From positions 1 through 64,000 of the forward strand of contig LLCB01000027.1 of assembly GCA_001414345.1 (NCBI GenBank): 64,000 nucleotides of DNA. Direction: 5' to 3'. The notes under the pieces were generated by a model. That model had not been told where the DNA came from, ran no database searches, and saw only the letters and a list, made by a program, of their open reading frames with translations. Shown here piece by piece: positions 25,861 to 38,770 of the stretch. Position numbers and translations under genes: made by a program. The DNA is from Hymenoscyphus infarciens. Lineage: Eukaryota; Ascomycota; Leotiomycetes; Helotiales; Helotiaceae. Positions within the stretch are counted from its first letter, which is position 1, and each line of letters begins with the position of its first letter.

Positions 25861-26879
25861 CTTATACTATTTATCTAAATACTTAAGAGATTCTTTATAC
25901 TTTAATATATAAAATTTAAAAGTCCTTTTAAATTTATAACCTACTATAAATATATTATACTAAGCTTTTATCTTTACTATATCTAATCCTTAGTCTTAAC
26001 TAGATATTAATATATAAGATAATACTACTCCTTTTATTATAGAAGTAACTTTAGAACTAGGGTTTAGATTCTTTAAAGTATCCTTCTTACTAGAAACTTA
26101 TATATAGAATTTAAGCTTCTCTAATCTATCTAATTTAGATAAAGAATTAGAGATATTATCTATATCCTTAGTTATAAGCTTCTCTAATTTATCTAAATCT
26201 AATTTATCTAATTTAGATAAAGAACTAGAGTTACTAAGGCTAGCTTTATTATTTTTATCGTTCTTATTACTAAAATCTACTATTAGAGATAATAAACTAG
26301 CTTCTTAGAGTAATCCTTTATATAAATTTTTAGTTATAGAAGATAATAGTAGTATTTAAGATAATAAAGGCTATATATTAGAGTTAAGATAATCTTCTCT
26401 AATTAAAGATTTGTTTATAATATCTACTACTAATAATATAGGTTTATTATAATATGTCTTTATTATTAATAAGTTTACTAGTATATTAAATAAATCTTTT
26501 ACTATCTTGTCCTAAATTTACTATTTATATAGTAATTTTATTATAGAAATAATAGTATTTTAGTATTCTTTAATTTTAGATACCTTCTATGCTTTTTATA
26601 AAGTCTTACTTACTAAGGAAATTTTATTCTAAAGTAAGGGTATAATTTTAGCCTTATTACTTTAAATCTACTATTTTAGAAGTTTAATAATAGAGTTAAA
26701 TATATCTTATATAGAAAATTTATATTAATAATAAATAAGAAGATTATAAGCCTACGTTTCTACTTTAAGTAGCTAGCTTTTAAGTTAAAGAACTATTCTT
26801 CTACTAAGTAGTAGATATATTATTATTAGAGAATAACTCTAGTATTTTAAAGGATAATTTACTAGAGAGGAAAACTAGT

Positions 26880-28110
26880 AACGAAATTCTTCTAAGCTCT
26901 AAGACTATTTAACTTCTAATAATAGATAAGTAGAGAGTATTCCTAGATAGTAGGGGTTTATTACTAAGGTAACTAATAATATTTAAAGAGATAGTTAATT
27001 TTAAGATAAATATAGTTTAGTACTTAAAGGTAAAGACTTACTATCTACGTCTTTAAAACTAGACTAAGATCTTAATAAACTATAAGCTTTTATAATTAAT
27101 AAAGATAATTTAATTAAAGAACTATAATAAACTTTAGAAAGAGTTACTTTAATTAAGAAACTAATCCTATTACTAGTTAAGATAAGAGAAAAGGCTTAAG
27201 AATAGTCTATAACTTCTATAAGAGTAGGATTAATAGAAGAATTAATCTTTAAAGTTATAGAAAGTATATAAGATTTAGTTAGAAGCTTAGAATCTATAAT
27301 CTTAAAAGATATAAATAAATTTAAAAGTAAGACTATAGTCTTAGAAGAAAGGTAAGATCTAGTTAGAGTAATAAAGATTATAGTATTAGTTTTTAAAGAG
27401 GTAATGTTTTATAAGAGCGTAAGTAAAGAATTCTACTATTTAGTTATACTATCTAGTAAATAGAATAACTTTAAGTATATACTATCTTATTATTATATTA
27501 TAAGCTAGTATAAAGTTAAAGAGGCTAAGAGATAATTATACTATATAATATAAGCTTAGTAATTTAGTAATAACGAATTTTTTAAGTTTAACTAATTAAT
27601 TTCGTCTTCTTCTATTAACTAGGTTCTAATATAGTCTTTTTATTAAGTTTCTAGAACGCTAATATCTTTAATTCTAGGTTATAGTTCTAGTAATATTATA
27701 TCTTTACTAGTATAATCGCTTATAAGATAGTAATTACTTATAGAATAGTAATTACTTATAAGATAGCTAGTAGATTATAGCTTTATAAATACTACGTCTT
27801 TACTAGTATAATCGCTTATAAGATAATAATTACTTATAGAATAGCTAGTAGATTATAGCTCTATAAATACCGTGTCTTCGCTAGTATAATTACTTATAGA
27901 ATAGCTAATAGATTATAGCTCTATAAGTATCGTATCTTCACTAGTATAATCACTTATAGAATAGCTAGCAGATTATAGCTCTATAAGTACCACGTCTTCG
28001 CTAGTATAATAGCTTATAGAGTATAATTCTAAAAATACCCTTCTTTTACTAATATAATAGATAGTAGGCTAAAAATCTAAAGACATAGATTCTAAGATAG
28101 GAGTTTAGAG
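26880..28110 (+). pseudogene. Decayed reading frame 3 with 20-residue repeats, unidentified
   Basis: A plus-strand frame can be followed through TAA/TAG stops for about 400 codons. The first part reads as long charged helices (patterns such as LIKELQQTLERVTLIKK), and the end runs into a 60-bp tandem repeat (27690-28020) that keeps the frame. Function unknown. Confidence 0.4.
27690..28020 (+). repeat. 60-bp minisatellite, 4-5 copies
   Basis: Unit begins CTAGTATAATCACTTATAGA and ends CACGTCTTCG. The first copies carry an 18-bp extension. Both 60 and 18 are multiples of three, as expected for a repeat inside a coding frame. Some copies are less RIP-mutated than their surroundings (CGTGTCTTCG, CCACGTCTTCG). 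Confidence 0.8.
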
Positions 28111-28804
28111 CTTTAGAGATAATATATCTTTAATATCTTTAGTATCTTTATTAATAGAAATACTAGTAGGTTTACTTAAAAGCTAGAACTATAAAGAAGT
28201 TATATATCTTCTTATAGATTATAAAAGAGTAGCCTTAGATAAATATTAGTAATAACTAAAAATAAGAAATAATACCTACAATCTAGTAAGAGCCTCTTAT
28301 ATACTTATATTTATATTAGCAATTATCTATACTTCTTTTATTATAATTATTCTAGTTTAGGCTAGTCTTTATAGAAGTAGTAGATGTTTTTAGAGTATAT
28401 TTAAAGGTTAAGATAGTACTAGTAGATACTATTTTATAAGTATATAATAGTTATTAACTAAACTCTATACTAAATACTCTCCTCTTATCTCTCTTATTTT
28501 AGTAAATTATATACCTTTAATAATACTTAAAATAATCTAAATTATAATATTTAAGGTTTTTCTTCTTAATTAAATTTATTTATCCTTAGTTAATTAAATA
28601 TAAATAACTAGTAATAGTTAAGTCTCTTAAAGTAACTCTTAAATTCTCTCTCTACTATTCTATATAATAAACTCTAATCTCTTATATCTACTAATCTATT
28701 TAGAAGAAACTAGGTTAAATACTTCTAGTAGAATATAAAATAAGTAAAGTATACTAAAACTTATTCTTAGCTATTCTAATATAGACGTTTATATACTAGT
28801 TATT

Positions 28805-29853
28805 AAATAATAACTTGTTTTTTAGCTACTTGTTTCTTAGATTTTCTAGTTATAATAGTTAATTTACCTTTCTTAAGAGAGAGATAATAAGCTTCTACTA
28901 TAAAGTCGATAATATAAGGTAAAATATAAGGGTTATAAAGCTTTTTAAGATTAATATCTAAGGTATTTAATACTACTACTAAGCTTATAGAAGTGCTTAC
29001 TAAGCTTATAGAAGTACTTACTATTAGTTTATCTAAAGTATAAATTAAATCTAAAAGTAGCTAACTAAAATTAGTAAAACTTAGATTAATTAAGTTTAAG
29101 CCTACTTTTAAACTTTCTTCTATCTTAAATAATAGCTAGCTAAGTTATTTAGTAATATCCTTCTTATTATCTTTCTTATTATCTTTCTTATTATTAATAA
29201 TAAAAAGACCCTTTTTAGCCTTATTATTAAAATTAAAAGATAGAAAGTCTAACGTTTTATTAATTAAGTTATTATTTTATAGAAAATAATTAAAATCTAT
29301 TTCCTTATCTTTAACTAAAAATAGAAGGAGATAGTTTAAATAAACTTTAGTAGTATTTTCCTTTATAAGCTTATTTTAGAAATTTATTTTCTCTACTACT
29401 AAGACTAGTTATATAGTATCTAACTTAAAGCCTAAATTAACTAAGTTCTTAAGAATAGAACTACGATTTTAAGAATTTATAGAATAAGTTCTAACGTTTA
29501 AATTAGTAGATTCTAATATAGAAGAGGCTTTAACTACGTTACTAGGAATAACTAATATAGAATTTATAATAACTAGGCTAGACTTAAATATAAGAATAAA
29601 AGGTAGTAAGTTAGCTTTAAAAAGGGAGAGATATATTACTAATAATATAGAATTAACTAGTAGTAACTTAGAAGAGAGGATAAAAGTAGTCTTAATATAT
29701 AAATTAACTAGTAGTATTATTAAGAGAGAGACTAAGAAGGCGTTTTAGTTTAAATTTTAAAGAATTAGTAGCTTAGATTCTAACTTTTAAATACTTTTAA
29801 TTAAAGGTTTTAGAGATTTAAGTTACTTTTCTCTTAAAGTATTAATAGTTTTA
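28805..29853 (-). pseudogene. Decayed reading frame 4, 3' part, unidentified
   Basis: Minus-strand frame of about 350 codons ending near 28805, with roughly 90 consecutive stop-free codons at about 29470-29745. Near the end it contains the direct repeat DNKKDNKKD and a basic RKSKKQVAKKQ tail. It is cut at 29854-29858 by the copia insertion (TCCTC duplicate), and similar-looking sequence resumes at 37642 on the same strand, although the frame across the junction is shifted by one base. Not recognised. Confidence 0.5.
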
Positions 29854-29858
29854 TCCTC

Positions 29859-30033
29859 TGTTACGAGACAAAGGTAGGTTAGATAAAGGATTACCTGATG
29901 ATCTCTACCTTTTAAGTAAGGAGTATGGTATTTAAAGCCTTATACTCTCCTCTATAGTTCTAGGAATTAAGCATCTACTTTAACTTCACTTTGCTTATTC
30001 TATGTTCTTGATATAGCTTCTATAATTACTATA
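29859..30033 (+). repeat. copia 5' LTR
   Basis: Starts TGTTACGAGAC, ends ACTATA. Keeps the TG that the 3' copy has lost to TA. Confidence 0.94.
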
Positions 30034-30046
30034 GTTATAAGCCTGG
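30034..30046 (+). promoter_or_regulatory. Putative primer-binding site (half-tRNA-iMet type)
   Basis: GTTATAAGCCTGG immediately follows the LTR. It approximates the complement of the initiator tRNA just 5' of its anticodon (GGTTATGAGCCC-like) rather than a tRNA 3' end. Inference from memory of copia priming. Confidence 0.5.
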
Positions 30047-31079
30047 TTAGTAGATAGGATACTACTTCTACTACGCTGGTTATATTAGCTTTATCTTCTT
30101 TTTTATCTATTCTTATCTTCTCTTTAAGAGTACTACTTTTATAATAGTAAGCTTACTCTCGACTGAAAAGGTCCTTCTTACTAACTGAAACTCGTAGCTT
30201 ATATAGTATAACTGCTTCTTTTATATTACTTACTAAGAAAGAGTCTAGGAATACTTTAATCTAAATAGCCTTAATACTAAGAATACTAATAAGCTTAAAA
30301 GACCCTATTCTATAATTAAATAGGCTATACTTGATAAGAATATTAGACTCGAAGAAGCCTAGCTTATAGTAAATAAAGCCTAGGATATACTCTTAGTAGC
30401 TTAACGTATTAGAAGAAATCTACTAGAACCACCTCTCCTAGTATTAGCCGACGACGTTAAAGAGGACTTTAGAGACGATATTAAAAGATATACTTTTAAA
30501 ATTAATAAGCTTTATACTATATAAGGTAAGATATATAAAGTTAGCTTCTAAGTAGAGAGTACTATAGACGAGTTTATACTCTTAGAAGCTTAATTCTTAC
30601 TTAGGTATACTAGGAAATTCGCTCTCTAAGACCTAATTCAAAAGCTTAAAAGCAACTTAGTACTAATATTAGAAAGCGTAGAAGATATAGTATATATAGA
30701 ATACTAGAATATGCTTACTTAAACTAAATCGGGGTCTATAAACCCTAATCGCTAGTTCTCTAACTAGAAACGCTACTATAACTAAGCGAAAAATTTTCAA
30801 CTCTTAGAGATTAAGGGTCTACTTATAATAAAGAACTTCCTAGATATAGTTTACTAAATTACTTCTACCTAGATAATAAGTTAAAAGATATAGTTAATTA
30901 ATAATATAGAGCTTAGGAAAGGAGTTATATTACTTAATAATCTTACTAAAATGTTTTTAGAGATCTTATATAAACACCTTATATTAAAGACTAGTAAGAA
31001 GGCTAGTAGAATGTTTTTTGTCTTTAGAGGTAGAAGTAATAACCTATCTAATTCTAGGAATAGAGCCTAAAATAGAGGT

Positions 31080-34000
31080 TCTAATAATAAGAAATGTCTA
31101 TATAAGACTAGTTAAGGACACTTTTAGAAACCTATTAACTACTAAACTTTAGAATTCGTACTTACTAGAAAGTATAATCCTACTCTTAATAATCCCTTAG
31201 ATAATAAAGAGTTAAAAGAGATTATATAGTACTTAAGAGCCTCTTTTTAGATAGACCTTTAAAAAAAACTAATTAAAAAGTTCTCTATAGTATAATCTAA
31301 GTTTGGAAAGGGATCTATAAGCTCTACTTAGAGGTTATTAAAATACTCTATTAGGAATATAAGTACTATAATCTTATCTTTAGAGCTTCTAACTAATCTA
31401 GAAAGAATAAACTAAGCCCTAAAATAGGGAATCTACGCTTTCTTAGCTAAATATACTAGACACTCTCTTATAGATTTAATACTCTTCGATAACTATAGAG
31501 TAGTCTATCTTATTAATAGTAAAGATATACTTATTCTAGGAACCTTTAAGTACTTAAATAATATAGTAGAATTAGGAACGACTAATATTCTAATTAGTAG
31601 AATAGGAATAAGAGTTATAAAGAACGTTCTTAGGAGTAAGAGAGGAAGTAACTCTATAAATCTAACGCTTACTAATATTATTATAATTAAGAGTTTTTAT
31701 TCTAATATTATCTTAGAAGTATATATTAGGGAATCTAGAGTATAGTATAATAGGTATAACTGTTTACTACGCTTTAGGCTTATAAAGAATAGTATAGTTG
31801 TTAAATCTTTAATTTATATAGTAAACTTAGTCTTATTTAAATATAACCCTATTAATAACTATACTAAGCTTTAAAACCCCTAAGCTATGTTTACTTTAAT
31901 ATGTCTAATACTCTTTAAAAAGATTAATAAACGTTTTTATAAGAAGATAAGAGACTATACTAGACTAAGAAGCGATTTAGTAGAAATTTAGTATAGAAGA
32001 TTAGGATATCTAAGATAGGAAGCTCTTAAAGCTCTAGTCTAGTTAGTAAGGAACGTGAAAATCATAAGTATTAAACGAGCGAAGTGCTTATACTATACTA
32101 TTACTTATACTTAGAACATGGTTTTAAGATATATCTCTAAGAATAGGAGTATACGACTATTCTAGTAGTACTTATAGGCTCTATTTAACTTCTTAACTAG
32201 ATATAATAGAGCTAAATAGCTCCTTCTAATAAAAGAGGAGTATAGTAGAAAGCTCTTTAGATTTATAATAATAAATAAGAGAGGAGAAACGGTGTTTAAA
32301 AAGCTTAGGAACTTTAAAAGATGGGTTAGATAGTAATATAGTCTTTTAATTTATAAGCTTAAGTATGATAATAATAAATTAGTAATCTTATAATATAGCG
32401 CCTTAGAATATACTTTATAGGTTACTAAAATTAGAATAGACTTAGAGCTTATACTAACTTATACTTATAAGCTGAATAGAGAGGTAGAGAGAGTAGGATA
32501 AGAAGTAATTATATGCTTAATTAAAATGTTATCTACTACTAACTTACTATAACGCCTCTAGACTAAGTTAACTATAGCTAGAATCTAGCTTTATAATATA
32601 AGTCCTAACTAAAGAAATAAGTTTAAGACACTAAATAAGGTGCTTTTATTATAGTTTAATAATTATTTCTACTAGTATAATCTAAAGTTTAGAAACTTAG
32701 TAATAAAAGACCTTAGACTAGATTAGAATAGAATCTATGTTTATAGATCTAGGGCTTATCTACTAAAAAAGGAGAGAGAGTAAGAAGTTAAGAAGAGAGC
32801 TTTTAAAGTTAATCCTAGAGCTTATATAGGTTATTTAGTTAGGTATATCTTATTAAATATCTACTATATCTAGGTTCTATAGCTTAATTAAGTTATTATA
32901 ACTTAGAACGTTATATTTAATAAAGAAATCTTTTATATACTAGAATATAAAAAGGTAGAATAATAACCTATTATAATTACTTATATAGTAGTATAGTATA
33001 TAGTTAAGTAGGAGTAATAAGATATTAAAGCCTTACTTAAAAGTGTTAGTATATATAAAACAGAGAGCGTAGGAAAACTAAAACTAGGAGCTTAACTAGT
33101 AAAGGATATCTTACCTAAAGCTACTAATATACTAAGTAAAGCTTTAATTAGCTAGAACTTAGGAGTAAGGTTAGAAAAGGGAGATATAATCTCTTCTAGG
33201 TTTAGACTTCTATTACTTAGAGTAATACTTAAACCTAAAAGTATACTAGAATAGGTTATAAGCTCTTAAAATAAGTAAAATATAAGAATCTCCTAATAAA
33301 CTATAAGACTCTCTTAATAAGCGTTTATAAGATTCTCCTAACTATAAAATAATACTAAAAGTATAAAAGGCCTAAGTAGTCTATTAATTAGAATAAGCAA
33401 TAGAATACTAGAAGGAATCTCCTAATAAAATAGAGAGAGTAAGCCTTTCTAATAATAAAGCGACGTATAAGAAAGAACTCTTAATATACTAGTTCTAGAA
33501 ACTTCTAATATAAAGTTAACTAAGAAGTAGGGAATAATAAATATAGAAAGCGAAAACCTAAAAGAGCCTAAGATAAAGTAAGAGTATATAAAGAAAGTAT
33601 ATCTACCTATATTAAGAAAGAGTAGAAGAGGTTAACTTAGAGAGAAGGACGCTAGAGATATAATAATCTCTACTCTACTAGTTATATTAATTAGGATAAA
33701 GCTCTAATAGGCTATTCTAGAATATTTAAATTATTTCTTTAGTACTTTTTAGCCTTTATTAGAGAGTATAGTATTAAATAAGGAAGACTTATAAGATATC
33801 TACTATATTATTATAGTAGTAATAATAGAGGAAGAAACGCCTCTAAAGCCTAGATACCTACGCCTTTATTAGTTAAAACTACTAAAAGAGCTAAAATTAT
33901 AGAGAGAACTTATAAACTATCTACTTAGTAAGTACTTTAAAGACGATTTAGAGCTTGAAATTAAGAACTTAAAGAAAAGGAAATACTAGCGTATAATTAA

Positions 34001-35460
34001 AAAATAGAACGCTAAAACGAAACCATTACCTCTAAAGTAAGTATTCACATATAAATATAACTCTATAAACTATCTAATTTAATACCAAGCTTAGCTTATA
34101 GTAAGAGGTAATCTCTAATAAGAAGATACTATCCTTTTAATATATACTACTATACTTATAGTAAGATTATTCTAAATAGCTATAGTAATAGCTACTAGAT
34201 TTAACCTAGAGATTAAGTAATATAACGTTATAAACGTGTTTATTAATATAGAAAGGGATATAGAAGCTCTTCTAGTAGCTTACTAACTTCTAGATAGATA
34301 TTAATAAGAGAGACTATATATTAAATTAGATAGAGCACTTTATAAGTTAAGAGATTCTCTAGCTCTATAGTTTAAATACTTTATAACTACTCTTTAAGAA
34401 TATAGCTTAATACCTTATCTAGAAGAACCTTATATTTATATAAATCTCCTAAAGAAGGTTTTTATAATCTTTTATATAGATAATATATAGATAATATACT
34501 ATTAAGATAACGAATCTCTAGTAAGAGTTATAATAGATAAACTAAAGCTTTTATATAAACTATACTTACTTAGTAATATAGAATAGTATCTTAGAGTAAA
34601 AGTCTATAGAGATAGAGTATAGAAAAAGATATAGCTCTCTTATAATATATATATTAAATAAGTTATTAAACGATTTAAGCTTATTAATAGAGATTACCTA
34701 AGTATACTACTTCTAATATATAAACTAAAAAAGAATTAAGGAATAGCGAAACCTATGTTTATAAAGTTCTATTAAGAGAAGGTAGGTTTAGTACTCTATA
34801 TAGTAATTATAATATAACTAGATATTATATTTACTACTTCCTAGCTTTTATACTTCTTAACTAACCTAAATAATAAATATATAGCTATAATAGATTAGTA
34901 TATTTAATACTTATTTAGGATAAGGTTCTTAGGAATTATATATAAGAGAGAGCTTAGGGGTATATAACTAGTGCTTGCCTTAGACGTATTATATACTAAT
35001 AATCTAGAAACTTAAAGATCTTCTAATAAATATATAATATCGTTATTTAGTAGACTTATAGCTTAGAGAGCCTTATAATAAGATATAATTATAATATTAA
35101 TAATAGAAGCTGAGCTCTTAAAAGTAAAACAGCTAGGTATAGAAACAATAACGTTAAAGCGTCTTTTTAGGGAACTATAGCTTAATTTAGGTAAGATATA
35201 GAATATATTCTACGATAATTAATAAACTATCTAATTAATTACTAAGGAAAATAAAAGAATATCTATAAAGCTTTAATATATAGATATCTAGAATATATAG
35301 CTTTATTAGAAGTACTAGAAGAGATCTTTCTAAGTTACTTATTTACTAATAAATAATATACTAGTAGATAGACTTATAAAAAACTTATCTAGATAAAAAT
35401 TCAAATATTTTAAAGCTTTACTTAATCTCTAGAATACTTATTCGCTTAGTAAAATACTCT
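31080..35460 (+). pseudogene. copia gag-pol remnant
   Basis: Readable through stops: a knuckle (KCLYKTS.GHF.K) near 31090-31140; a GAG-pre-integrase YRRLGYL motif near 31990; reverse transcriptase FTYKYNS..YLI.YQA.LIVRG at about 34045-34115 and a degraded YVDD (YIDN) near 34475; and RNase H with EKVGLVLYIVII..DIIFTTS at 34780-34860. The integrase lies between 32030 and 33000 but its catalytic acids were not individually placed. A gag start upstream of 31080 is not resolved. Confidence 0.88.
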
Positions 35461-35754
35461 CTTAAGAGGTAAAAGTATACTAAATTTTAAGTTAAAACTA
35501 TATTTTTAAGTTAAAAACGCTCTTTTAGAATAGTAAATAACACTTTCTATTATTTTTATATATTATTATACTTTACTTTGTTATTTTACTTATATATTTT
35601 TAAGAAGTTTTATTATTTTTTATATTATAATTATTTAGAGAGTATTATAAGCTTGTTTTAGATTTTATTTATTTATTTAATTATTATATACTTAGTAATT
35701 AAGTGTTATAAGACCCTTCTAAGAAGTACTATTAAATATAAATATAAAGTTTTA

Positions 35755-37060
35755 AAAGAACTAACTACTACTACATAAACGTAAAGTATACTAACTAACT
35801 AATAGTACTTCTTCTAATACTTAGAAATAGTTTTACTAAGAGTAGTAAGCACTATATCTATTTTGTTAAGAGTATTACTAAGATTAATACTATTAGACTT
35901 ATTATCGCTATTATTATCCTTAGATTCTTTACTCTTAGAAATATCCTTCTTACGCTTATAGCCTTTTAAAGAACGCTTAAAATAGTTATTAGTAAGCTTT
36001 TTAGAAGACGACTTCTTAGAAACTAACTTTATAGGAGTAGTTTTCTTTAAAATAGTCTTTCTTAGAATAGACTTTAGAATAGATTTTTTAAGATAGCTCT
36101 TTAAAAGAACCTTTAAAAGCTTTTAGATAGACTTTTACTACTTAGAGAGAGAGGTATTATCTTTACTATAAATAGTAGAACTCTTATAAGAAGTACTTAG
36201 GTTCTTAGTTTAACTACGAGTATTAGCTCCTATAAGTAGAGTACTATTTAAGATAAAAGCTATAAAAAGAGTACTCTTAGAAACACGGTTACTATGCTTT
36301 AAAATCTTAAGAGTATTACTATCTAGCTTATTATTAGAAGTAGGACTCTAAAAACTATTAAGCTCCTTATAATAATAAGTATAGTTTAAAACTAAGGATA
36401 ACTAAGAGCTTCTAAAACCTTATTTAAGACCTATATAGATTACGCTATATAACTTCTCCTACTCCTAAATTTATAAAATTAGCTAAGGAAATTAAATAAG
36501 AAGTAGAGGACTAACTAAACAAAGCTCTATATAAACTTTATTACTAATATTAGTTTAATATTTCTTAAGATTTTTAGTTAAGGTAATTATAAAAGGGAGA
36601 TAGATACTTAGCAACGCTTTATAAGAGTGTCTAATAGCGTAGTTAAAATAGTATATAACTTTTTTAGATTCTATATTATAATAGCAACTAGTTAATTTAC
36701 TAGCTATTATAGAAGTAATATAGCCCTTATAAGGAGCTTCTTAAAAATTCGAAATATTATAACAAGCTTTCTTAATAGGAGGCGTAATAAGTAAGCTCTT
36801 ACTACCGACAGTTAAGTGCTTAACGTCGTTATTAAGAAGTTTATTTAAGAGCTTAGTATTAATAGCTAGAAGCTTCTTAAGAAGTTTTTCGTATTTAGGA
36901 CTATCTTTAGAGGCACGATATTAATTAGAGCTTATAACTACTAACTTCTCTAGCTCGTTCTTAGAGATATTAATAGTATAAAATCTACTAAGCGTACTAG
37001 CCTAGAGCGTAACCGGGCTAGAAGAGGAAACACGCGAGGGATTCGATATTTAATATTCTT
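35755..37060 (-). pseudogene. Long antisense frame in the copia 3' region, unidentified
   Basis: On the strand opposite to pol, one frame can be followed from about 37060 to 35755, some 430 codons, with stops only TAA/TAG. It includes stop-free runs of over 50 codons near 36740-36890 and another long one in 35800-36080. The N-terminal half has mixed composition; the C-terminal third is very rich in Lys and Ser (KKSSSKKL, GYKRKKD), like a nucleic-acid-binding tail. GC content is higher than in neighbouring DNA. I do not recognise it. It may be an antisense accessory gene of the element or a captured host fragment. Confidence 0.5.
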
Positions 37061-37461
37061 ATATAGTTAGCTAAAGTATAGAATAAAGATTGATATACTT
37101 AAAAGAATAACGCCTAGGTTCTAATCTATTAATTATATATTTAATACCTTCCTTATTATCTTTATAAACTTTAACTTTATAATGTTTATAGATAAGTATA
37201 GGGTTATTACTTATAGGGGTCTTACTATCTAGAAGATAAGAGATCTAAGAGAGAGGCTATTTTAGTTAATATAAGAGCCTAGGAAAGGTAAATATAAGCT
37301 TTATACTATAGTCTTTTATTAAGTAGCGCGTGCTATAGTAGTCTAGTAGTAGTAGGAGAGTTTTAAGGAAGTTATAAAAAGAAAAGAAAGAGTTTAAGTT
37401 ATTAAACCTATATATATAGTAAACGACGCTTTCCTAATTAGGAAAGGTTATTTAAGGGGTA

Positions 37462-37636
37462 TATTATAGAATAAAGGTAGGTTAGATAAAGGATTACCTG
37501 ATGATCTCTACCTTTTAAGTAAGGAGTATAGTATTTAAAGCCTTATACTCTCCTCTATAGTTCTAGGAATCAAGCATCTACTTTAACTTCACTTTACTTA
37601 TCCCATGCTCTTGATATAGCTTCTATAATCACTATA
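37462..37636 (+). repeat. copia 3' LTR
   Basis: 175-bp copy of 29859-30033, preceded by the purine-rich TAAGGGGTA and followed by the TCCTC duplicate. Confidence 0.94.
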
Positions 37637-37641
37637 TCCTC

Positions 37642-38770
37642 TTTTACTTTAACTACTTTTACTAAGTAGTTTATTAGTAAAGATACTAAGAAGATTTAAA
37701 AAAGGCTTATTAGAAGTAACTTAAGAAAGTAAAGTAGTTAATTTATCTAGCTATTCTTTTAAAAATTAAGAACTAAAAGTAAGGATTTTTAACTTAACTT
37801 TAATAAAGGTTTTTAGAACTAGAGATATCTTAACATTAGTAATTAAAATTATAGGTATATTATTATCTAACTACTTATTACTATCTATATTCTACTCTAA
37901 TCTACTATATTATTTTAATTTAAAGTATTAGCTATTAAGTTTAATATTATCTATAAAAGAAACTAGAGTACTATTCCTTTTCTATTTTTATACTTTATAA
38001 TCTAATAAGTATATAGCTTTCTCTTTTAAGTAAGTAAGAATAGTTTTATTATATAAGTTAGTAGGTTTAAAGCTAATATCTCTTATTAGTATATTTATAG
38101 TATAGATAGATATAGAAAAAATATCACCTTTAGCTATCTTTCTATGTTTTTTAAACTCTAAAATAGTTAAGTAATTAAGTTAGTATATAACGTTTCTAAT
38201 CTCTCTAAAGACTTTATTAGTATATTTTAAATTACTTTTTCTCTAAAGTAGAGTAAGAATATTAATTCCTCCTACTATATATATATTCTTATTATCTAGT
38301 AAGTATATATCCTTAAGTATAAGTTTAGCTTTCTATTATCTACTTAATTAAGAAAAAGGTACTCTAATCTAAGCCTTTACCTATAATAGAATATATATAA
38401 TACTATTATAATACTTCTTATATCTTAATTATTACTTTATAGTTAGATAGAGATCCTTTATAAGAATAGCGAAAAATAGTTAGTTAACGTTAGTATAATT
38501 ATAAAAGGCTATAGCTTTATTAGGAATTTTAAGAAGACTTTTATTAACTTCTAAAGTTATAATTCTAAGACTAGCTAGGCAACGTTAAATATTAGTATTA
38601 TTAGTTAAGAGAGAAACTCTATAGTATTTATTATTTATAAAGAAGTTAGGTTTAAATTATAGAAGTATTATAAATTAAGAATATAAATATAGATATAAAT
38701 AACTTATAAAATATAAGAGTAGATAAGGTCTATATTTATAGAAGCTATAGTTATAAGTTAGTCTCTATTT
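37642..38770 (-). pseudogene. Decayed reading frame 4, 5' part, unidentified
   Basis: A minus-strand frame of about 370 codons broken only by TAA/TAG, on the same strand as 28805-29853 on the other side of the copia element. Readable segments include ITLEVNKSLLKIPNKAIAFYNYTNV and KLILKDIYLLDNKNIYIVGGINIL. No family was recognised. If the two parts are one gene it encoded at least 700 residues. Confidence 0.45.

Larger units (their letters stand above)
29859..37636 (+). mobile_element. Ty1/copia retrotransposon nested in the giant element
   Basis: The 175-bp LTRs (29859-30033, 37462-37636) are flanked by TCCTC at 29854-29858 and 37637-37641. Internal order is zinc knuckle, GAG-pre-integrase, reverse transcriptase, RNase H, which is the copia order. 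After RNase H there are 1.9 kb more before the 3' LTR, holding a long antisense frame. Just after the 5' LTR, GTTATAAGCCTGG resembles the complement of the initiator-tRNA half molecule used by copia-type elements. Stops throughout; RIP-inactivated, but slightly less so near the LTRs. Confidence 0.94.
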
